A program made the position numbers and the translations under genes. From assembly GCA_030536555.1 (NCBI GenBank), contig JAUNPU010000001.1:209462-273461 (forward strand): 64,000 bases of DNA, in the 5' to 3' direction. The notes beneath the pieces were generated by a model. The model was not told the origin of the DNA, searched no databases, and saw nothing but the letters and a program-made list of their open reading frames with translations. This stretch comes from Eubacteriales bacterium. Its GTDB lineage: Bacteria > Bacillota > Clostridia > Lachnospirales > Lachnospiraceae. Below, one piece after another: positions 34,115 through 43,494 of this stretch (within the stretch, counting starts at the first letter, position 1; every line of letters begins with the position of its first letter).

Positions 34115-34411
34115 ATGAGAGTTCTGGTTGTATGTAATGCAGGAATGTCCAGTTCCATTCTGGTCAAGAAGATGAAGGAGTATGCGGCTTCCCAGGGGGA
34201 GGAGCTGGAGATCAAGGCAGTCAGCAGTGCGTCTGCAGAGGATGAGGCCGGTGAGTGGGATGTATGTCTGGTAGGTCCTCAGCTGATGCATGCAGTGGAT
34301 GAGATTCAGGAAGCGGTAGAGGTACCGACGGAGGCAGTAGAGATGCGGACCTATGCCATGGCAGACGGCAAGGCTGCACTGGCTCAGGCAAAGGCATTAT
34401 TAGAGAAGTAA
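34115..34411 (+). CDS. PTS EIIB, lactose/cellobiose family
   Basis: A 98-residue EIIB with phospho-Cys7 in VCNAGMSSS, typical of the lactose/cellobiose family (P-loop-like CxxGxSSS). It accepts phosphate from EIIA and passes it to the sugar bound by EIIC. ATG 34115 has AGGAGG at 34101-34106; the frame's earlier start lies in the regulator gene. Neighbours are the regulator (three-base gap) and EIIA. Confidence 0.93.
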   Translation: MRVLVVCNAGMSSSILVKKMKEYAASQGEELEIKAVSSASAEDEAGEWDVCLVGPQLMHAVDEIQEAVEVPTEAVEMRTYAMADGKAALAQAKALLEK

Positions 34412-34425
34412 GGAGTACAAGCGCT

Positions 34426-34740
34426 ATGATCGATATTGAAGCATTATCCATGAAAGCAATGGAGATCGTCACCTACGCAGGCATGGCAAAATCCAACTAT
34501 ATCAATGCACTGAAAAGTGCCAAAAAGCAGGATTTTTCTCAGGCGGAAAAGCTGCTGAAGGACGGAGACGAGATGCTTGCCACGGCACATGATTCCCACA
34601 TGGGGCTGCTTCAGAAGGAAGCAGAGACCATGGAGCCACAGGTCTGCCTGATGATCGTCCATGGAGAGGATCAGATCATGTCTTGCGAGACCATTCGTCT
34701 TCTTGTGACAGAACTGATGGAGCTTTATCAGAATCGGTAA
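34426..34740 (+). CDS. PTS EIIA, lactose/cellobiose family
   Basis: A 104-residue helical EIIA. His79 in LMIVHGEDQIMS is the phosphorylated residue by family position, with Asp82 next to it as the usual metal ligand in the trimer. It carries phosphate from HPr to EIIB. TAAGGAG precedes the ATG. It completes the PTS set and is followed 13 bases later by deoD. Confidence 0.93.
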   Translation: MIDIEALSMKAMEIVTYAGMAKSNYINALKSAKKQDFSQAEKLLKDGDEMLATAHDSHMGLLQKEAETMEPQVCLMIVHGEDQIMSCETIRLLVTELMELYQNR

Positions 34741-34753
34741 ACAGGAGGAATGT

Positions 34754-35479
34754 ATGGCAACGATACACAATCAGGCGGCTGTTGACGAGATTGCACCGGT
34801 GGTGCTGATGCCGGGGGACCCCCTTCGCGCAAAGCTGATCGCGGAGCAGTATCTGAAGGATGCCCGGCTGTTTAACAGTGTGCGGAATATGCTGGGGTAT
34901 ACCGGCACATATAAAGGAGCGCGGATCTCTGTTATGGGAGGCGGCATGGGCGGTCCTTCTACGGGAATCTACTCCCATGAGCTTTACCGGAAGTACAATG
35001 TGGATACCATTATCCGCATCGGTTCCTGCGGAGCATTTGCAGAGGAAGTGGCCATGCGGGATGTGCTGCTGGTGGAGAGCTCCTGGAGTGAATCCACCTT
35101 TGCCAGGACTTATGACGGGTATGAGGGGGACACCGTATATCCGTCCGCGCTGCTGAATGAGGAGCTTCGAAGAGCGGCAGAATGTCTTCACAGACCGCTT
35201 AAGGGGGCAAAGGTTCATTCCACAGACTGCTTTTACCGGATGGACCGGGATGCCAATATTAAGATCAGAGACCGTTACGGCTGTGTGGCAGAAGAGATGG
35301 AGAGCTTTGCTCTGTTCCATGTGGCGAAGGCAGCGGGCAGACATGCGGCGGCACTTCTGACGGTCAGCGACCATTCCCTCACTCACGAGAAGATTTCACC
35401 GGAAGAGCGGCAGAAGTCTTTCGGGGATATGATGGAGATCGCGCTTTTTGCTGCTGCGGCAAGAGCTGGAGAGATTTAA
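34754..35479 (+). CDS. deoD: Purine nucleoside phosphorylase, DeoD type
   Basis: A 241-residue trimeric/hexameric PNP-UDP family protein. It starts with PVVLMPGDPLRAKLIAEQYLKDA, then GMGGPSTGIYSHEL, IIRIGSCGAFAEEV and CVAEEMESFALF, which holds the Glu-Met-Glu ribose/phosphate-binding element. It splits purine (deoxy)nucleosides with phosphate into base and (deoxy)ribose-1-phosphate. CAGGAGG precedes the ATG. Its place between PTS EIIA and a HAD phosphatase is unusual: it lies within a carbohydrate-uptake operon. Confidence 0.92.
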   Translation: MATIHNQAAVDEIAPVVLMPGDPLRAKLIAEQYLKDARLFNSVRNMLGYTGTYKGARISVMGGGMGGPSTGIYSHELYRKYNVDTIIRIGSCGAFAEEVAMRDVLLVESSWSESTFARTYDGYEGDTVYPSALLNEELRRAAECLHRPLKGAKVHSTDCFYRMDRDANIKIRDRYGCVAEEMESFALFHVAKAAGRHAAALLTVSDHSLTHEKISPEERQKSFGDMMEIALFAAAARAGEI

Positions 35480-35481
35480 GG

Positions 35482-36435
35482 ATGGAGTATATGAATAAAA
35501 GTCTGAAGCTGCTCAGGGGCAGCAGAGAGAGAAGCAGCCATATCCGTGCAGTGGTCACGGATATGGATGGTTCTTTTTTAAACGAAAACGGAGAGGTCAG
35601 TCCGGGCAATGAGGCGGCGGTCAGAAGGCTTCAGGAGGCGGGAATCCGCTTTATGGTCTGTACGGGAAGAAGTCTCAGGGAGGCGGAGGTTCCCTTGAAG
35701 GCGGCAGGGATTTCCTGTGATATGATAGCCATGAACGGCGCGGCAGTCTACGGTGCGGGCGGAATCCTGAAAAAGCAGTATCTGCTCTCCATGGATAAGA
35801 TTCGGGAAGCCCTGGAGGCGGTGAAGGAGGTCCGGGAGCAGCTGATCATACAGATGGTGACTGACCAGGGAGAATTCATCCTGGCGGATGAAGCCATATT
35901 CCGGCATTTTTTCCTGACCAGAATCTTCCCTTCCCGAGACGAAGTAAGAACCGGAGAGGAAGAAGAACGGCTGCTGGCACCCTTCATCCGTATAACGGCG
36001 GAGGAGTTTTTCCGGAAGCAGGTGCAGTGCTATAAGATGGTTACCTTAAGTGAGGATACGGGGCTGATCCGGCAGATTGAGTCAAAGCTCAAGGCGGTGG
36101 ACGGCGTATGTGTGGCAGCCTCTTTCCCGACCAACTGGGAGATCACCCATGAGCATGCCAGCAAGGGAAAAGGACTTGCAGACTATGCAGAAGCTCTGGG
36201 CTACAGTCTGGAGCAGGTGATGGCAGTGGGAGACGGGGATAATGATATATCCATGATCGGGCTTCCGCTGGGATGGTCCGTTGCCATGGGCAATGGCGGA
36301 GAGATGTTAAAGCAGGCGGCGGACGTGGTTACATTGTCAAATAAAGAAGACGGCTTTGCGGCGGCAGTGGATGCGCTGCTGCAGGGGCAGGGCGGCAAAG
36401 GAGAAGGATATGAGACATCAGAAGGACTGGTTTAA
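35482..36435 (+). CDS. Cof-type HAD-IIB hydrolase
   Basis: A 317-residue HAD phosphatase. Motif I DMDGSFLN (nucleophile Asp), motif II CTGRS, the long cap, and motif IV VGDGDNDISMI are intact. This group dephosphorylates sugar phosphates and other small phosphates in the cytoplasm. The ATG at 35482 follows the deoD stop by two bases; GGAGAG lies eight bases upstream. The 3' end overlaps the GH13 gene by 26 bases. In this operon it could release phosphate from the imported phospho-sugar or a product of it; that is inferred. Confidence 0.88.
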   Translation: MEYMNKSLKLLRGSRERSSHIRAVVTDMDGSFLNENGEVSPGNEAAVRRLQEAGIRFMVCTGRSLREAEVPLKAAGISCDMIAMNGAAVYGAGGILKKQYLLSMDKIREALEAVKEVREQLIIQMVTDQGEFILADEAIFRHFFLTRIFPSRDEVRTGEEEERLLAPFIRITAEEFFRKQVQCYKMVTLSEDTGLIRQIESKLKAVDGVCVAASFPTNWEITHEHASKGKGLADYAEALGYSLEQVMAVGDGDNDISMIGLPLGWSVAMGNGGEMLKQAADVVTLSNKEDGFAAAVDALLQGQGGKGEGYETSEGLV

Positions 36436-38050
36436 AGAGCTTGTAGTGTATCAGATTTATCCCAGAAGCTTTAAGGATGGGAACGGAGACGGAGTAGGCG
36501 ACTTAAAGGGTATGATTCAGAAGCTGGATTATCTGAAGGAGCTGGGAATCAATGCAGTATGGATGTCACCGGTCTACGCCTCTCCCAATGTAGATAACGG
36601 CTATGATATTTCTGACTACTATCAGATCATGGACGAGTTCGGAACCATGGAGGACTGGGAGGCGTTCCGGGATGGCGCGCATGAGCGAGGAATCGCCATC
36701 ATCATGGATCTGGTTTTAAATCATTCCTCCGATCTGCACCACTGGTTCCAGGAGTCGAAGAAGTCCAAAGACAATCCCTACAGCGACTACTACATCTGGC
36801 GGGATCCTTCTGAGGACGGAAAAGAGCCCAACGAATGGCAGTCCGTATTTGGCGGAAGCGCATGGGAGTATGTGCCGGAGCGGGGACAGTATTATCTGCA
36901 CTTTTTTGCAAAGCAGCAGCCGGATCTGAACTGGGACAATGAAGAGGCAAGAGAGAAGATCTTCGATATCATCCGGTTCTGGAACGAGAAGGGGGTAGAC
37001 GGATACCGGATTGACGCCATCAGCTACCTGGATAAGGGACTGGACGGCAGAGCCAATATGGAAGAACTGTTCGGAACGGCTTCCTGTGCGAATCTGGAGG
37101 GAACTCACCGCTATATTCAGGAGATGGTGAGAAAGACCATCGCGCCGGATCATCTGATGACAGTGGGAGAGGTGATCGTGAACAGCACCCGGGATGCCTG
37201 GAACTATACCAGCGCTTCCAGAGGGGAGTTCGATATGGCGATTCCGTTCATTCCGCCGATTGTGGAGATTGAGACCTGGTCTCCGGAGAATCTGAAGAAA
37301 ACCATCACAGAGACCTACGAGGCGACGAAGGAGGATGGCTGGTGGGCACGGTTCTTCAGCAACCACGACAAGCCGCGGCAGGTGTCTTTATATGGCAATG
37401 ACAGCACCTGCTGGAAAGAGTCTGCCAAGATGCTGGCGTCCTTCCTCCACACCCTGCCGGGTACTCCGTTTGTGTATCAGGGCGAGGAGCTGGGCATGAC
37501 CAATATCAAGCTGCCGTCCATCGAGGACTACGATGATATCGACACGAAGAATTATTACCGGACCATGATCGAGGAAGGTGCATCTGAGGAGGAGGCGCTG
37601 CGGGCTTCTCAGAATATCAGCCGCGACAATGCCAGAACACCGATGCAGTGGGATGCTTCTGCCAACGGCGGATTTACAGAAGGGACACCCTGGCTTTCGG
37701 TGAACCCCAACTATGTGGATATCAACGCAGAGCAGCAGATGAAGGACGAGGATTCCATTTTCCGCTTCTATCAGAAGCTGATCGGTCTGAGAAAAGAACA
37801 TCCGGTTCTGGTATACGGAGATTTCCGGATGCTCACAGAGGAAGAGGGGAAGCTGATCGCATTTACCAGAAGCTTAGACGGGGAGACCTGGGCAGCCATC
37901 CACAACTTCTCGGCGGAGGAATGCCGGTTCGGCCATGAGGCACTGGCCGGGGAGAAGACGGTAATGCTGAGCAACTACGGAAGAACCGGTCTGGATGGCG
38001 ACAGCATCTGCCTGAAACCTTACGAGACGATTGTATTCAGCGTAAAATAA
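36410..38050 (+). CDS. GH13 alpha-glucosidase (oligo-1,6-glucosidase type)
   Basis: A 546-residue GH13 enzyme with nucleophile Asp202 (GYRIDAI), acid/base Glu254 (TVGEVI) and transition-state Asp320 (SNHDKPR). The QPDLNWDN and ARTPMQWDASANGGFTEGTPW stretches are typical of oligo-1,6-glucosidases. It hydrolyses terminal alpha-glucosides, and some relatives act on phosphorylated disaccharides such as trehalose-6-phosphate. There is no signal peptide, so it acts inside the cell. I chose ATG 36410 (AAAGGAGAAGG upstream), overlapping the HAD gene by 26 bases. Being in a PTS operon suggests a 6-phospho-alpha-glucoside substrate, but the sequence does not settle this. Confidence 0.92.
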   Translation: MRHQKDWFKELVVYQIYPRSFKDGNGDGVGDLKGMIQKLDYLKELGINAVWMSPVYASPNVDNGYDISDYYQIMDEFGTMEDWEAFRDGAHERGIAIIMDLVLNHSSDLHHWFQESKKSKDNPYSDYYIWRDPSEDGKEPNEWQSVFGGSAWEYVPERGQYYLHFFAKQQPDLNWDNEEAREKIFDIIRFWNEKGVDGYRIDAISYLDKGLDGRANMEELFGTASCANLEGTHRYIQEMVRKTIAPDHLMTVGEVIVNSTRDAWNYTSASRGEFDMAIPFIPPIVEIETWSPENLKKTITETYEATKEDGWWARFFSNHDKPRQVSLYGNDSTCWKESAKMLASFLHTLPGTPFVYQGEELGMTNIKLPSIEDYDDIDTKNYYRTMIEEGASEEEALRASQNISRDNARTPMQWDASANGGFTEGTPWLSVNPNYVDINAEQQMKDEDSIFRFYQKLIGLRKEHPVLVYGDFRMLTEEEGKLIAFTRSLDGETWAAIHNFSAEECRFGHEALAGEKTVMLSNYGRTGLDGDSICLKPYETIVFSVK

Positions 38051-38063
38051 CAGGAAACTAATC

Positions 38064-38092
38064 TTGCAAAAATGTTTGAAATAAAGTACAAT
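38064..38092 (+). promoter_or_regulatory. Sigma-A promoter for gpmI
   Basis: TTGCAA (38064-38069) and TACAAT (38087-38092), spacer 17, giving a leader of about 85 bases. Confidence 0.75.
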
Positions 38093-38185
38093 AGAGCCGG
38101 ATCGTCAAATTTTAGACGAAACGAAAGACAGGATACCATAAAACGGCCGCAGAATATGCGGCTGAAGAATAAAAGGAGATTTCAG

Positions 38186-39727
38186 ATGAGCAAGAAACCG
38201 GTTGTATTAATGATTCTTGATGGATATGGACTGAACAAGAACTGTGAAGCCAACGCAGTATGCGAAGGCAGGACCCCGATCATGGACCAGCTGATGAGCC
38301 AGTGCCCGTTTGTAGAGGGACAGGCAAGCGGCATGGCAGTAGGTCTGCCGGACGGTCAGATGGGTAACTCTGAGGTGGGACATCTGAACATGGGCGCAGG
38401 CCGCATCGTGTATCAGGAGCTGACCCGCATCACCAAATCCATTCAGGATGGTGATTTCTTCGATAACAAGGCATTTCTGGAAGCAGTAGAGAACTGCAAG
38501 AAGCATGACTCCGCACTGCATCTGTTCGGTCTGGTATCGGACGGCGGCGTGCACAGCCACATCACTCATATTTACGGACTGCTGGAGCTGGCTAAGAGAA
38601 ATGGTCTTAAGAAGGTATTTGTACACTGCTTCTTAGACGGTCGTGATACTCCGCCGGCATCCGGTAAGGATTACGTGGCAGCTCTGGAGGCGAAGATGGC
38701 AGAGCTGGGCGTGGGCAAGGTAGCTTCCGTACATGGACGTTACTATGCGATGGACCGTGATAAGAACTGGGACCGTGTACAGATGGCTTACAATGCTCTG
38801 ACGAAGGGCGAGGGCGTGGTATGCGAGAGTGCAACCGCAGCCATCCAGGCTTCCTACGATGACGGCAAGACCGACGAGTTCGTAATGCCGACTGTAGTGA
38901 CGGAGAACGGCGCACCGGTGGGCACCATCAAGACCGGCGACTCTGTTATTTTCTACAACTTCCGTCCGGACCGTGCAAGAGAGATGACCCGCGCATTCTG
39001 CGACGAGCAGTTCGAGGGCTTCGACAGAGGCGAGAGAGTGGCAACTACCTTCGTATGCTTCACTGACTACGATGAGACCATCGGCAACAAGCTGGTTGCA
39101 TTTGTAAAAGAGAGCATCACCAACACCTTCGGTGAGTTCCTGGCAGCTAACGGCAAGAAGCAGGCAAGAATCGCTGAGACCGAGAAGTACGCTCATGTTA
39201 CCTTCTTCTTCAACGGCGGTATCGAGGAGCCGAACGAGGGCGAGGACCGCTTCCTGATCCCGTCTCCGAAGGAGGTTGCAACCTACGATCTGAAGCCGGA
39301 GATGAGTGCGCCGGCAGTATGCGACAAGCTGGTTGAGGCAATCAAGTCCCGGAACTATGACGTGATCATCATCAACTTCGCAAACCCGGATATGGTTGGT
39401 CATACCGGCGTGGAGGCAGCAGCAATCAAGGCTATCGAGACTGTGGACGAGTGTGTGGGCAGAGCCGTAGACGCCATCAAAGAGGTTGACGGCGTGATGT
39501 TCATCTGCGCAGACCACGGCAATGCAGAGCAGCTGGTGGACTATGAGACCGGTGAGCCGTTTACCGCTCACACCACCAACCCGGTTCCGTTCATTCTGGT
39601 GAATGCAGACCCGTCTTACAAGCTGAGAGAGGGCGGCTGCCTGGCAGATATCGCTCCGACTCTGATTGAACTGATGGGTATGGAGCAGCCGAAAGAGATG
39701 ACCGGCAAGTCTCTGATTGTGAAATAA
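38186..39727 (+). CDS. gpmI: Cofactor-independent phosphoglycerate mutase
   Basis: A 513-residue alkaline-phosphatase-superfamily mutase. Ser62 in QMGNSEVGH is the catalytic residue; Asp12 (ILDGYG), [20 protein letters not shown] and the C-terminal [10 protein letters not shown] provide metal and substrate ligands. It interconverts 3- and 2-phosphoglycerate in glycolysis. I chose ATG 38186 (AAGGAG upstream, family start [13 protein letters not shown]) over 38072. It stands alone between its own promoter and a bidirectional terminator. Confidence 0.96.
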   Translation: MSKKPVVLMILDGYGLNKNCEANAVCEGRTPIMDQLMSQCPFVEGQASGMAVGLPDGQMGNSEVGHLNMGAGRIVYQELTRITKSIQDGDFFDNKAFLEAVENCKKHDSALHLFGLVSDGGVHSHITHIYGLLELAKRNGLKKVFVHCFLDGRDTPPASGKDYVAALEAKMAELGVGKVASVHGRYYAMDRDKNWDRVQMAYNALTKGEGVVCESATAAIQASYDDGKTDEFVMPTVVTENGAPVGTIKTGDSVIFYNFRPDRAREMTRAFCDEQFEGFDRGERVATTFVCFTDYDETIGNKLVAFVKESITNTFGEFLAANGKKQARIAETEKYAHVTFFFNGGIEEPNEGEDRFLIPSPKEVATYDLKPEMSAPAVCDKLVEAIKSRNYDVIIINFANPDMVGHTGVEAAAIKAIETVDECVGRAVDAIKEVDGVMFICADHGNAEQLVDYETGEPFTAHTTNPVPFILVNADPSYKLREGGCLADIAPTLIELMGMEQPKEMTGKSLIVK

Positions 39728-39806
39728 GAACAACTGAGATAACAGAATGACTGGAAAGCAGAAAGTCTGAGAAGTAAGCATATCTGAGAAGAGAAAGAAG
39801 AAGCAT

Positions 39807-39855
39807 AAAAAGTCCCGCGGCTCCCAAAATCAGTTTGGAAGTCCGCGGGACTTTT
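39807..39855 (+). terminator. Bidirectional terminator between gpmI and the zinc-ribbon gene
   Basis: AAAAGTCCCGCGG (39807-39820) pairs with CCGCGGGACTTTT (39843-39855), giving T runs on both strands between converging genes. Confidence 0.9.
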
Positions 39856-39879
39856 GTGTAAGTTTTATCTGAGGGAAGG

Positions 39880-40602
39880 TCAATCCTCGTACAGCTTGCT
39901 GTAGATCTCCTCCGACAGCATATCCACATAGGACTGGTCGGCAAGGTCGTGGCTGGTGATCAGGATGTCCTGAATCAGACTGAAGCGCTTGAGGCTCAAC
40001 TCCTCCGGGCTTAAGTCGCCGGACTCGTCTGCAAGCTGTGCGTCCAGCTGCTGACCGGTGTAGCTTGCGGTGAACCAGTCAATCAGTGCACTGGTTGCCT
40101 GCTCTTCCTCAGCGACCTGTCCGCTGACCTTCTTGGCAGAGCTGCTGGACTTGAGGGCTACGATCAGGGAGCCGAGGCCCATGGCGGTCATGACACCCTG
40201 GGTCAGCAGACGGGATGTGCCTGTCATGGGAAGGCTGATGACATTGACCCAGCAGAGTACGGAGAAGACAGTCAGGGCGCCGCCCACCAGCAGGAACGCC
40301 GAGGCGGAAGACTTTAAGTCCTCATACTGCTGGGATTTCTTCACATAGACCTGGGTGCGGGGCATGGACTGTATGGTTTTCGCCTGTTTCCCTTCCAGAA
40401 CATCCGCCATGCCGCCGTAAGGGTGGGCAGGGGATGGATTCTCCTCCTCGAACTCGGCAAGCTTTCTTGCCAGTTCCTCCTCCTGCTGTTTCTTCTTCAT
40501 GGCATCCGCCACTTCCTTTGATTCAACCAACGGACCGCCGCAGTCTGAGCAGGTGGTGATTCCGTCTACGAATTCCATATCACATTTTGGACAATAAGGC
40601 AT
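39880..40602 (-). CDS. Zinc-ribbon membrane protein of unknown function
   Basis: A 240-residue protein beginning with a zinc ribbon (YCPKCDMEF then TCSDCGGPL, CxxC-x11-CxxC), a charged coiled coil (residues about 28-55), and two hydrophobic segments (SAFLLVGGALTVFSVLCWVNVISL and LLTQGVMTAMGLGSLIVAL). The C-terminal third is helical and acidic. It probably sits in the membrane with both ends inside. GGGAGGAA precedes the ATG on the minus strand. I do not recognise a named family; similar small ribbon-plus-membrane proteins are common in Clostridia. It is convergent with gpmI. Confidence 0.8.
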   Translation of the reverse strand: MPYCPKCDMEFVDGITTCSDCGGPLVESKEVADAMKKKQQEEELARKLAEFEEENPSPAHPYGGMADVLEGKQAKTIQSMPRTQVYVKKSQQYEDLKSSASAFLLVGGALTVFSVLCWVNVISLPMTGTSRLLTQGVMTAMGLGSLIVALKSSSSAKKVSGQVAEEEQATSALIDWFTASYTGQQLDAQLADESGDLSPEELSLKRFSLIQDILITSHDLADQSYVDMLSEEIYSKLYED

Positions 40603-40819
40603 AATCAGGTTCCTCCCGGGTAAAAAAATATTCTAAGAACGATTATATGACAGATTTTGCTGTTCGTCCAGTGGGGAAGTGAAAAGATAAAGGACAGAAT
40701 TCATGAAAGTGTTGATTAACGGAAATAGCACTTCCCTTTCCGGCGAAAATACGATAAAATAAAAAATAATGTGCTTTGAAGAAAAAGCACCAAAAATGAC
40801 ATACAAGGAGACGGATTTT

Positions 40820-42595
40820 ATGAAAACGACGGAGCTGTTGAAACGATTTGCTCCTTACTACGGGAAGTACTGGAAGACGCTGGCATTTGACTTATTCTGT
40901 GCATCTCTCACCACGGTCTGCGAGATGGTGCTGCCGATGATTCTCCGGTATATCACCAATCAGGGCATGCAGGATCTGTCCTCTATCACGGTGGGGCTGA
41001 TTCTGAAAATAGCAGGTCTCTACTTTGGACTGAGGATCATCGACGGTCTGGCGGCGTTCTACATGGCCTACACCGGTCATGTGATGGGAGCACAGATTGA
41101 GACGGATATGCGTCAGGATGCCTTTGAGCATCTGCAGAAGCTGTCTGACAGCTACTTTAACAACACCAAGGTGGGGCAGATCATGGCGCGGATTACCAGT
41201 GACCTGTTTGATGTGACGGAGTTCGCCCATCACTGTCCGGAGGAATTCTTTATTGCATTTTTGAAGGCGGTGGTTTCCTTTGTGATTCTGGCGGGGATCA
41301 ATCTGCCGCTGACGGTGACCATCTTTATCTTCATTCCGATCATGACGGTGTCCTGTACCTGCTTCAATCTGAAGATGCGGGCGGCATTTAAGGAGCAGCG
41401 CCATCAGATCGGTGAGCTGAATGCCAAGATTGAGGACAATCTGCTGGGCAACCGGGTGGTGCGGGCATTTGCCAACCAGGACATCGAGATTGAGAAGTTC
41501 CGCGCGGACAACCACGCATTTCTGGCAATCAAGCGGAAGACCTACAAGTACATGGCGGCATTCCAGGATACCATCCGGATGTTTGACGGCCTGATGTACA
41601 CGGTGGTGATCCTGGCAGGCGGTATTTTCATGCTGAAAGGGAAGATCGCGCCGGGGGACCTGGTGGCGTACACCATGTATGTGACGACGCTGCTGGCTAC
41701 CATTCGAAGAATCATTGAGTTCGCGGAGCAGTTCCAGCGGGGTATGACGGGGATCGAGCGGTTCGTGGAGATCATGGATTCCACCGTGGAGATTCTGGAT
41801 GAGCCGGGGTCAAAGGCGCTTACGGATGTGAAGGGTGGTATTCGGTTTGAGCATGTGAGCTTTGAGTATCCGGATGACCACAATCCGGTACTGGATGATA
41901 TCAGTCTGGATATCCGTCCGGGCGAGCGGATTGCGCTGGTGGGACCGTCCGGCGGCGGCAAGACCACCCTGTGCAACCTGATTCCACGCTTCTACGATAC
42001 CACCCGGGGTACGATCCGGATCGACGGGCAGGAGCTTCGGGGCATCACCCTGCAGAGCCTGCGGTCCAATATCGGTATCGTGCAGCAGGATGTCTACCTG
42101 TTCTCGGGAACGGTGTATGACAATATTGCCTACGGCAGGCCGGAGGCGAGCCGCGCGGAGGTGATGCGGGCGGCTGAGATGGCAGGCGCTCACGAGTTCA
42201 TTTCTGAACTGAAACATGGCTACGACACCTATGTGGGTGAGCGGGGCGTGAAGCTGTCCGGCGGACAGAAGCAGCGCATCAGCATCGCGCGGGTATTTCT
42301 GAAGAATCCGGCGATTCTGATTCTGGATGAGGCGACCTCCGCTCTGGACAATGAGAGCGAGCATGTTGTATCCCAGTCTCTGGACCGTCTGGCAGAGGGG
42401 CGGACCACGGTGACCATCGCCCATCGTCTGACCACGATTCAGAATGCAGACCGGATTCTGGTGCTGTCGGACGGACACATTGCAGAGGAAGGCAGCCACA
42501 GGGAGCTGCTGGAGCAGAAGGGAATTTATTATCAATTATATATGTCAGTGCAGGATCAGCCGGAAGCTGATCTGGCGGAAGGAGAAGGATTATGA
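40820..42595 (+). CDS. ABC exporter, fused membrane and ATPase domains (MsbA/BmrA type)
   Basis: A 591-residue half-transporter: an ABC_membrane domain with six helices in residues 1-310 and an ATPase with Walker A VGPSGGGKTT, Q-loop VQQDVYLFSGTV, signature LSGGQKQR, Walker B ILILDEATSALD and H-loop AHRLTT, all intact. It works as a homodimer exporting lipids or drugs. I chose ATG 40820, with AAGGAG nine bases upstream. It is the first gene of a tightly packed run that ends with comEC; the next gene overlaps by four bases (ATGA). A small hairpin (GTGCTTT/AAAGCAC) lies in the leader at about 40770-40789. The inverted copies GGGGAAGTG (40673-40681) and CACTTCCC (40729-40736) lie further upstream. 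Confidence 0.93.
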   Translation: MKTTELLKRFAPYYGKYWKTLAFDLFCASLTTVCEMVLPMILRYITNQGMQDLSSITVGLILKIAGLYFGLRIIDGLAAFYMAYTGHVMGAQIETDMRQDAFEHLQKLSDSYFNNTKVGQIMARITSDLFDVTEFAHHCPEEFFIAFLKAVVSFVILAGINLPLTVTIFIFIPIMTVSCTCFNLKMRAAFKEQRHQIGELNAKIEDNLLGNRVVRAFANQDIEIEKFRADNHAFLAIKRKTYKYMAAFQDTIRMFDGLMYTVVILAGGIFMLKGKIAPGDLVAYTMYVTTLLATIRRIIEFAEQFQRGMTGIERFVEIMDSTVEILDEPGSKALTDVKGGIRFEHVSFEYPDDHNPVLDDISLDIRPGERIALVGPSGGGKTTLCNLIPRFYDTTRGTIRIDGQELRGITLQSLRSNIGIVQQDVYLFSGTVYDNIAYGRPEASRAEVMRAAEMAGAHEFISELKHGYDTYVGERGVKLSGGQKQRISIARVFLKNPAILILDEATSALDNESEHVVSQSLDRLAEGRTTVTIAHRLTTIQNADRILVLSDGHIAEEGSHRELLEQKGIYYQLYMSVQDQPEADLAEGEGL

Positions 42596-43482
42596 GAGTT
42601 GCAGTAGTGACGGACAGTAACAGCGGAATCACCCAGGCGGAGGCGAAGGAGCTTGGCATTTATGTGATTCCCATGCCGTTTATGATCAATGGAGAGGTGT
42701 ATGAGGAGGATATCAACCTGACTCAGGAGCAGTTCTATGAGAAACTGGAGGACGGGGCGGATATTTCCACCTCCCAGCCGTCACCGGAGGCCGTCATGGA
42801 GCTCTGGGATGAGGTGCTGAAGGAGTATGACGAGATCGTGCACATTCCCATGTCCAGTGCTTTAAGCGGCTCCTGCCAGACGGCGATGATGCTGGCAGAG
42901 GACTATGACGGAAAGGTTCAGGTGGTCAACAACCAGCGGATCTCCGTGACTCAGTATCAGTCTGCCATGGATGCCAAAGCCCTGGCAGAGGGCGGTCTGG
43001 ATGCGGCCAGGATCCGGGAGGTGTTAGAGCGCACGAAGCTGGAATCCAGCATCTATGTCACGGTGGACACCCTGAAATACTTAAAGAAGGGCGGCAGGAT
43101 CACACCGGCGGCAGCGGCTCTGGGTACCCTGCTTCGCATTAAGCCGGTGCTGCAGATTCAGGGCGAGAAGCTGGATTCCTTCTCCAAGGCAAGGACCATG
43201 AAGCAGGCGAAGAGCACCATGATGGCAGCCATTGCCCATGACTTCGAGGAGCGGTTCCACGCGCCGGACGGGGAGGGCATGTGGCTGGAGATTGCACATA
43301 CGCAGAACCACGAGGCTGCCAGAGAGCTGGAAGAGGAGTTAAGAGAGCTGTATCCGAAGTGCGGTGAGATCCGCGTGGATCCTCTGTCCTTGAGTGTGGC
43401 CTGCCATATCGGACCGGGTGCACTGGCAATCGCATGTGTGAAGAAGCTGGATATGGAAGCGGAATGCAGAAAAGAAAAGTAA
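42592..43482 (+). CDS. DegV family fatty-acid-binding protein
   Basis: A 296-residue DegV protein: VAVVTDSNSGITQAEAKELGIYVIPMPFMINGEVYEE, then STSQPSPEAVMELW, HIPMSSALSGSCQTA and the C-terminal HIGPGALAIACV. The family (FakB-like) binds a fatty acid for phosphorylation by FakA, or acts in lipid metabolism; FakA is not in the window. The ATG overlaps the ABC exporter stop, and the kinase gene follows 12 bases later. Confidence 0.92.
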   Translation: MRVAVVTDSNSGITQAEAKELGIYVIPMPFMINGEVYEEDINLTQEQFYEKLEDGADISTSQPSPEAVMELWDEVLKEYDEIVHIPMSSALSGSCQTAMMLAEDYDGKVQVVNNQRISVTQYQSAMDAKALAEGGLDAARIREVLERTKLESSIYVTVDTLKYLKKGGRITPAAAALGTLLRIKPVLQIQGEKLDSFSKARTMKQAKSTMMAAIAHDFEERFHAPDGEGMWLEIAHTQNHEAARELEEELRELYPKCGEIRVDPLSLSVACHIGPGALAIACVKKLDMEAECRKEK

Positions 43483-43494
43483 GAAGGTCAGAAT

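Noticed and set aside
38633..39781. 382-residue minus-strand open frame in gpmI
   Set aside because: Antisense shadow; gpmI motifs on the + strand are complete.
40585..40600. TTTTGGACAAT arm also present at the start of the zinc-ribbon gene
   Set aside because: Here it simply encodes Tyr-Cys-Pro-Lys of the zinc ribbon on the minus strand, with no facing arm; coincidence.
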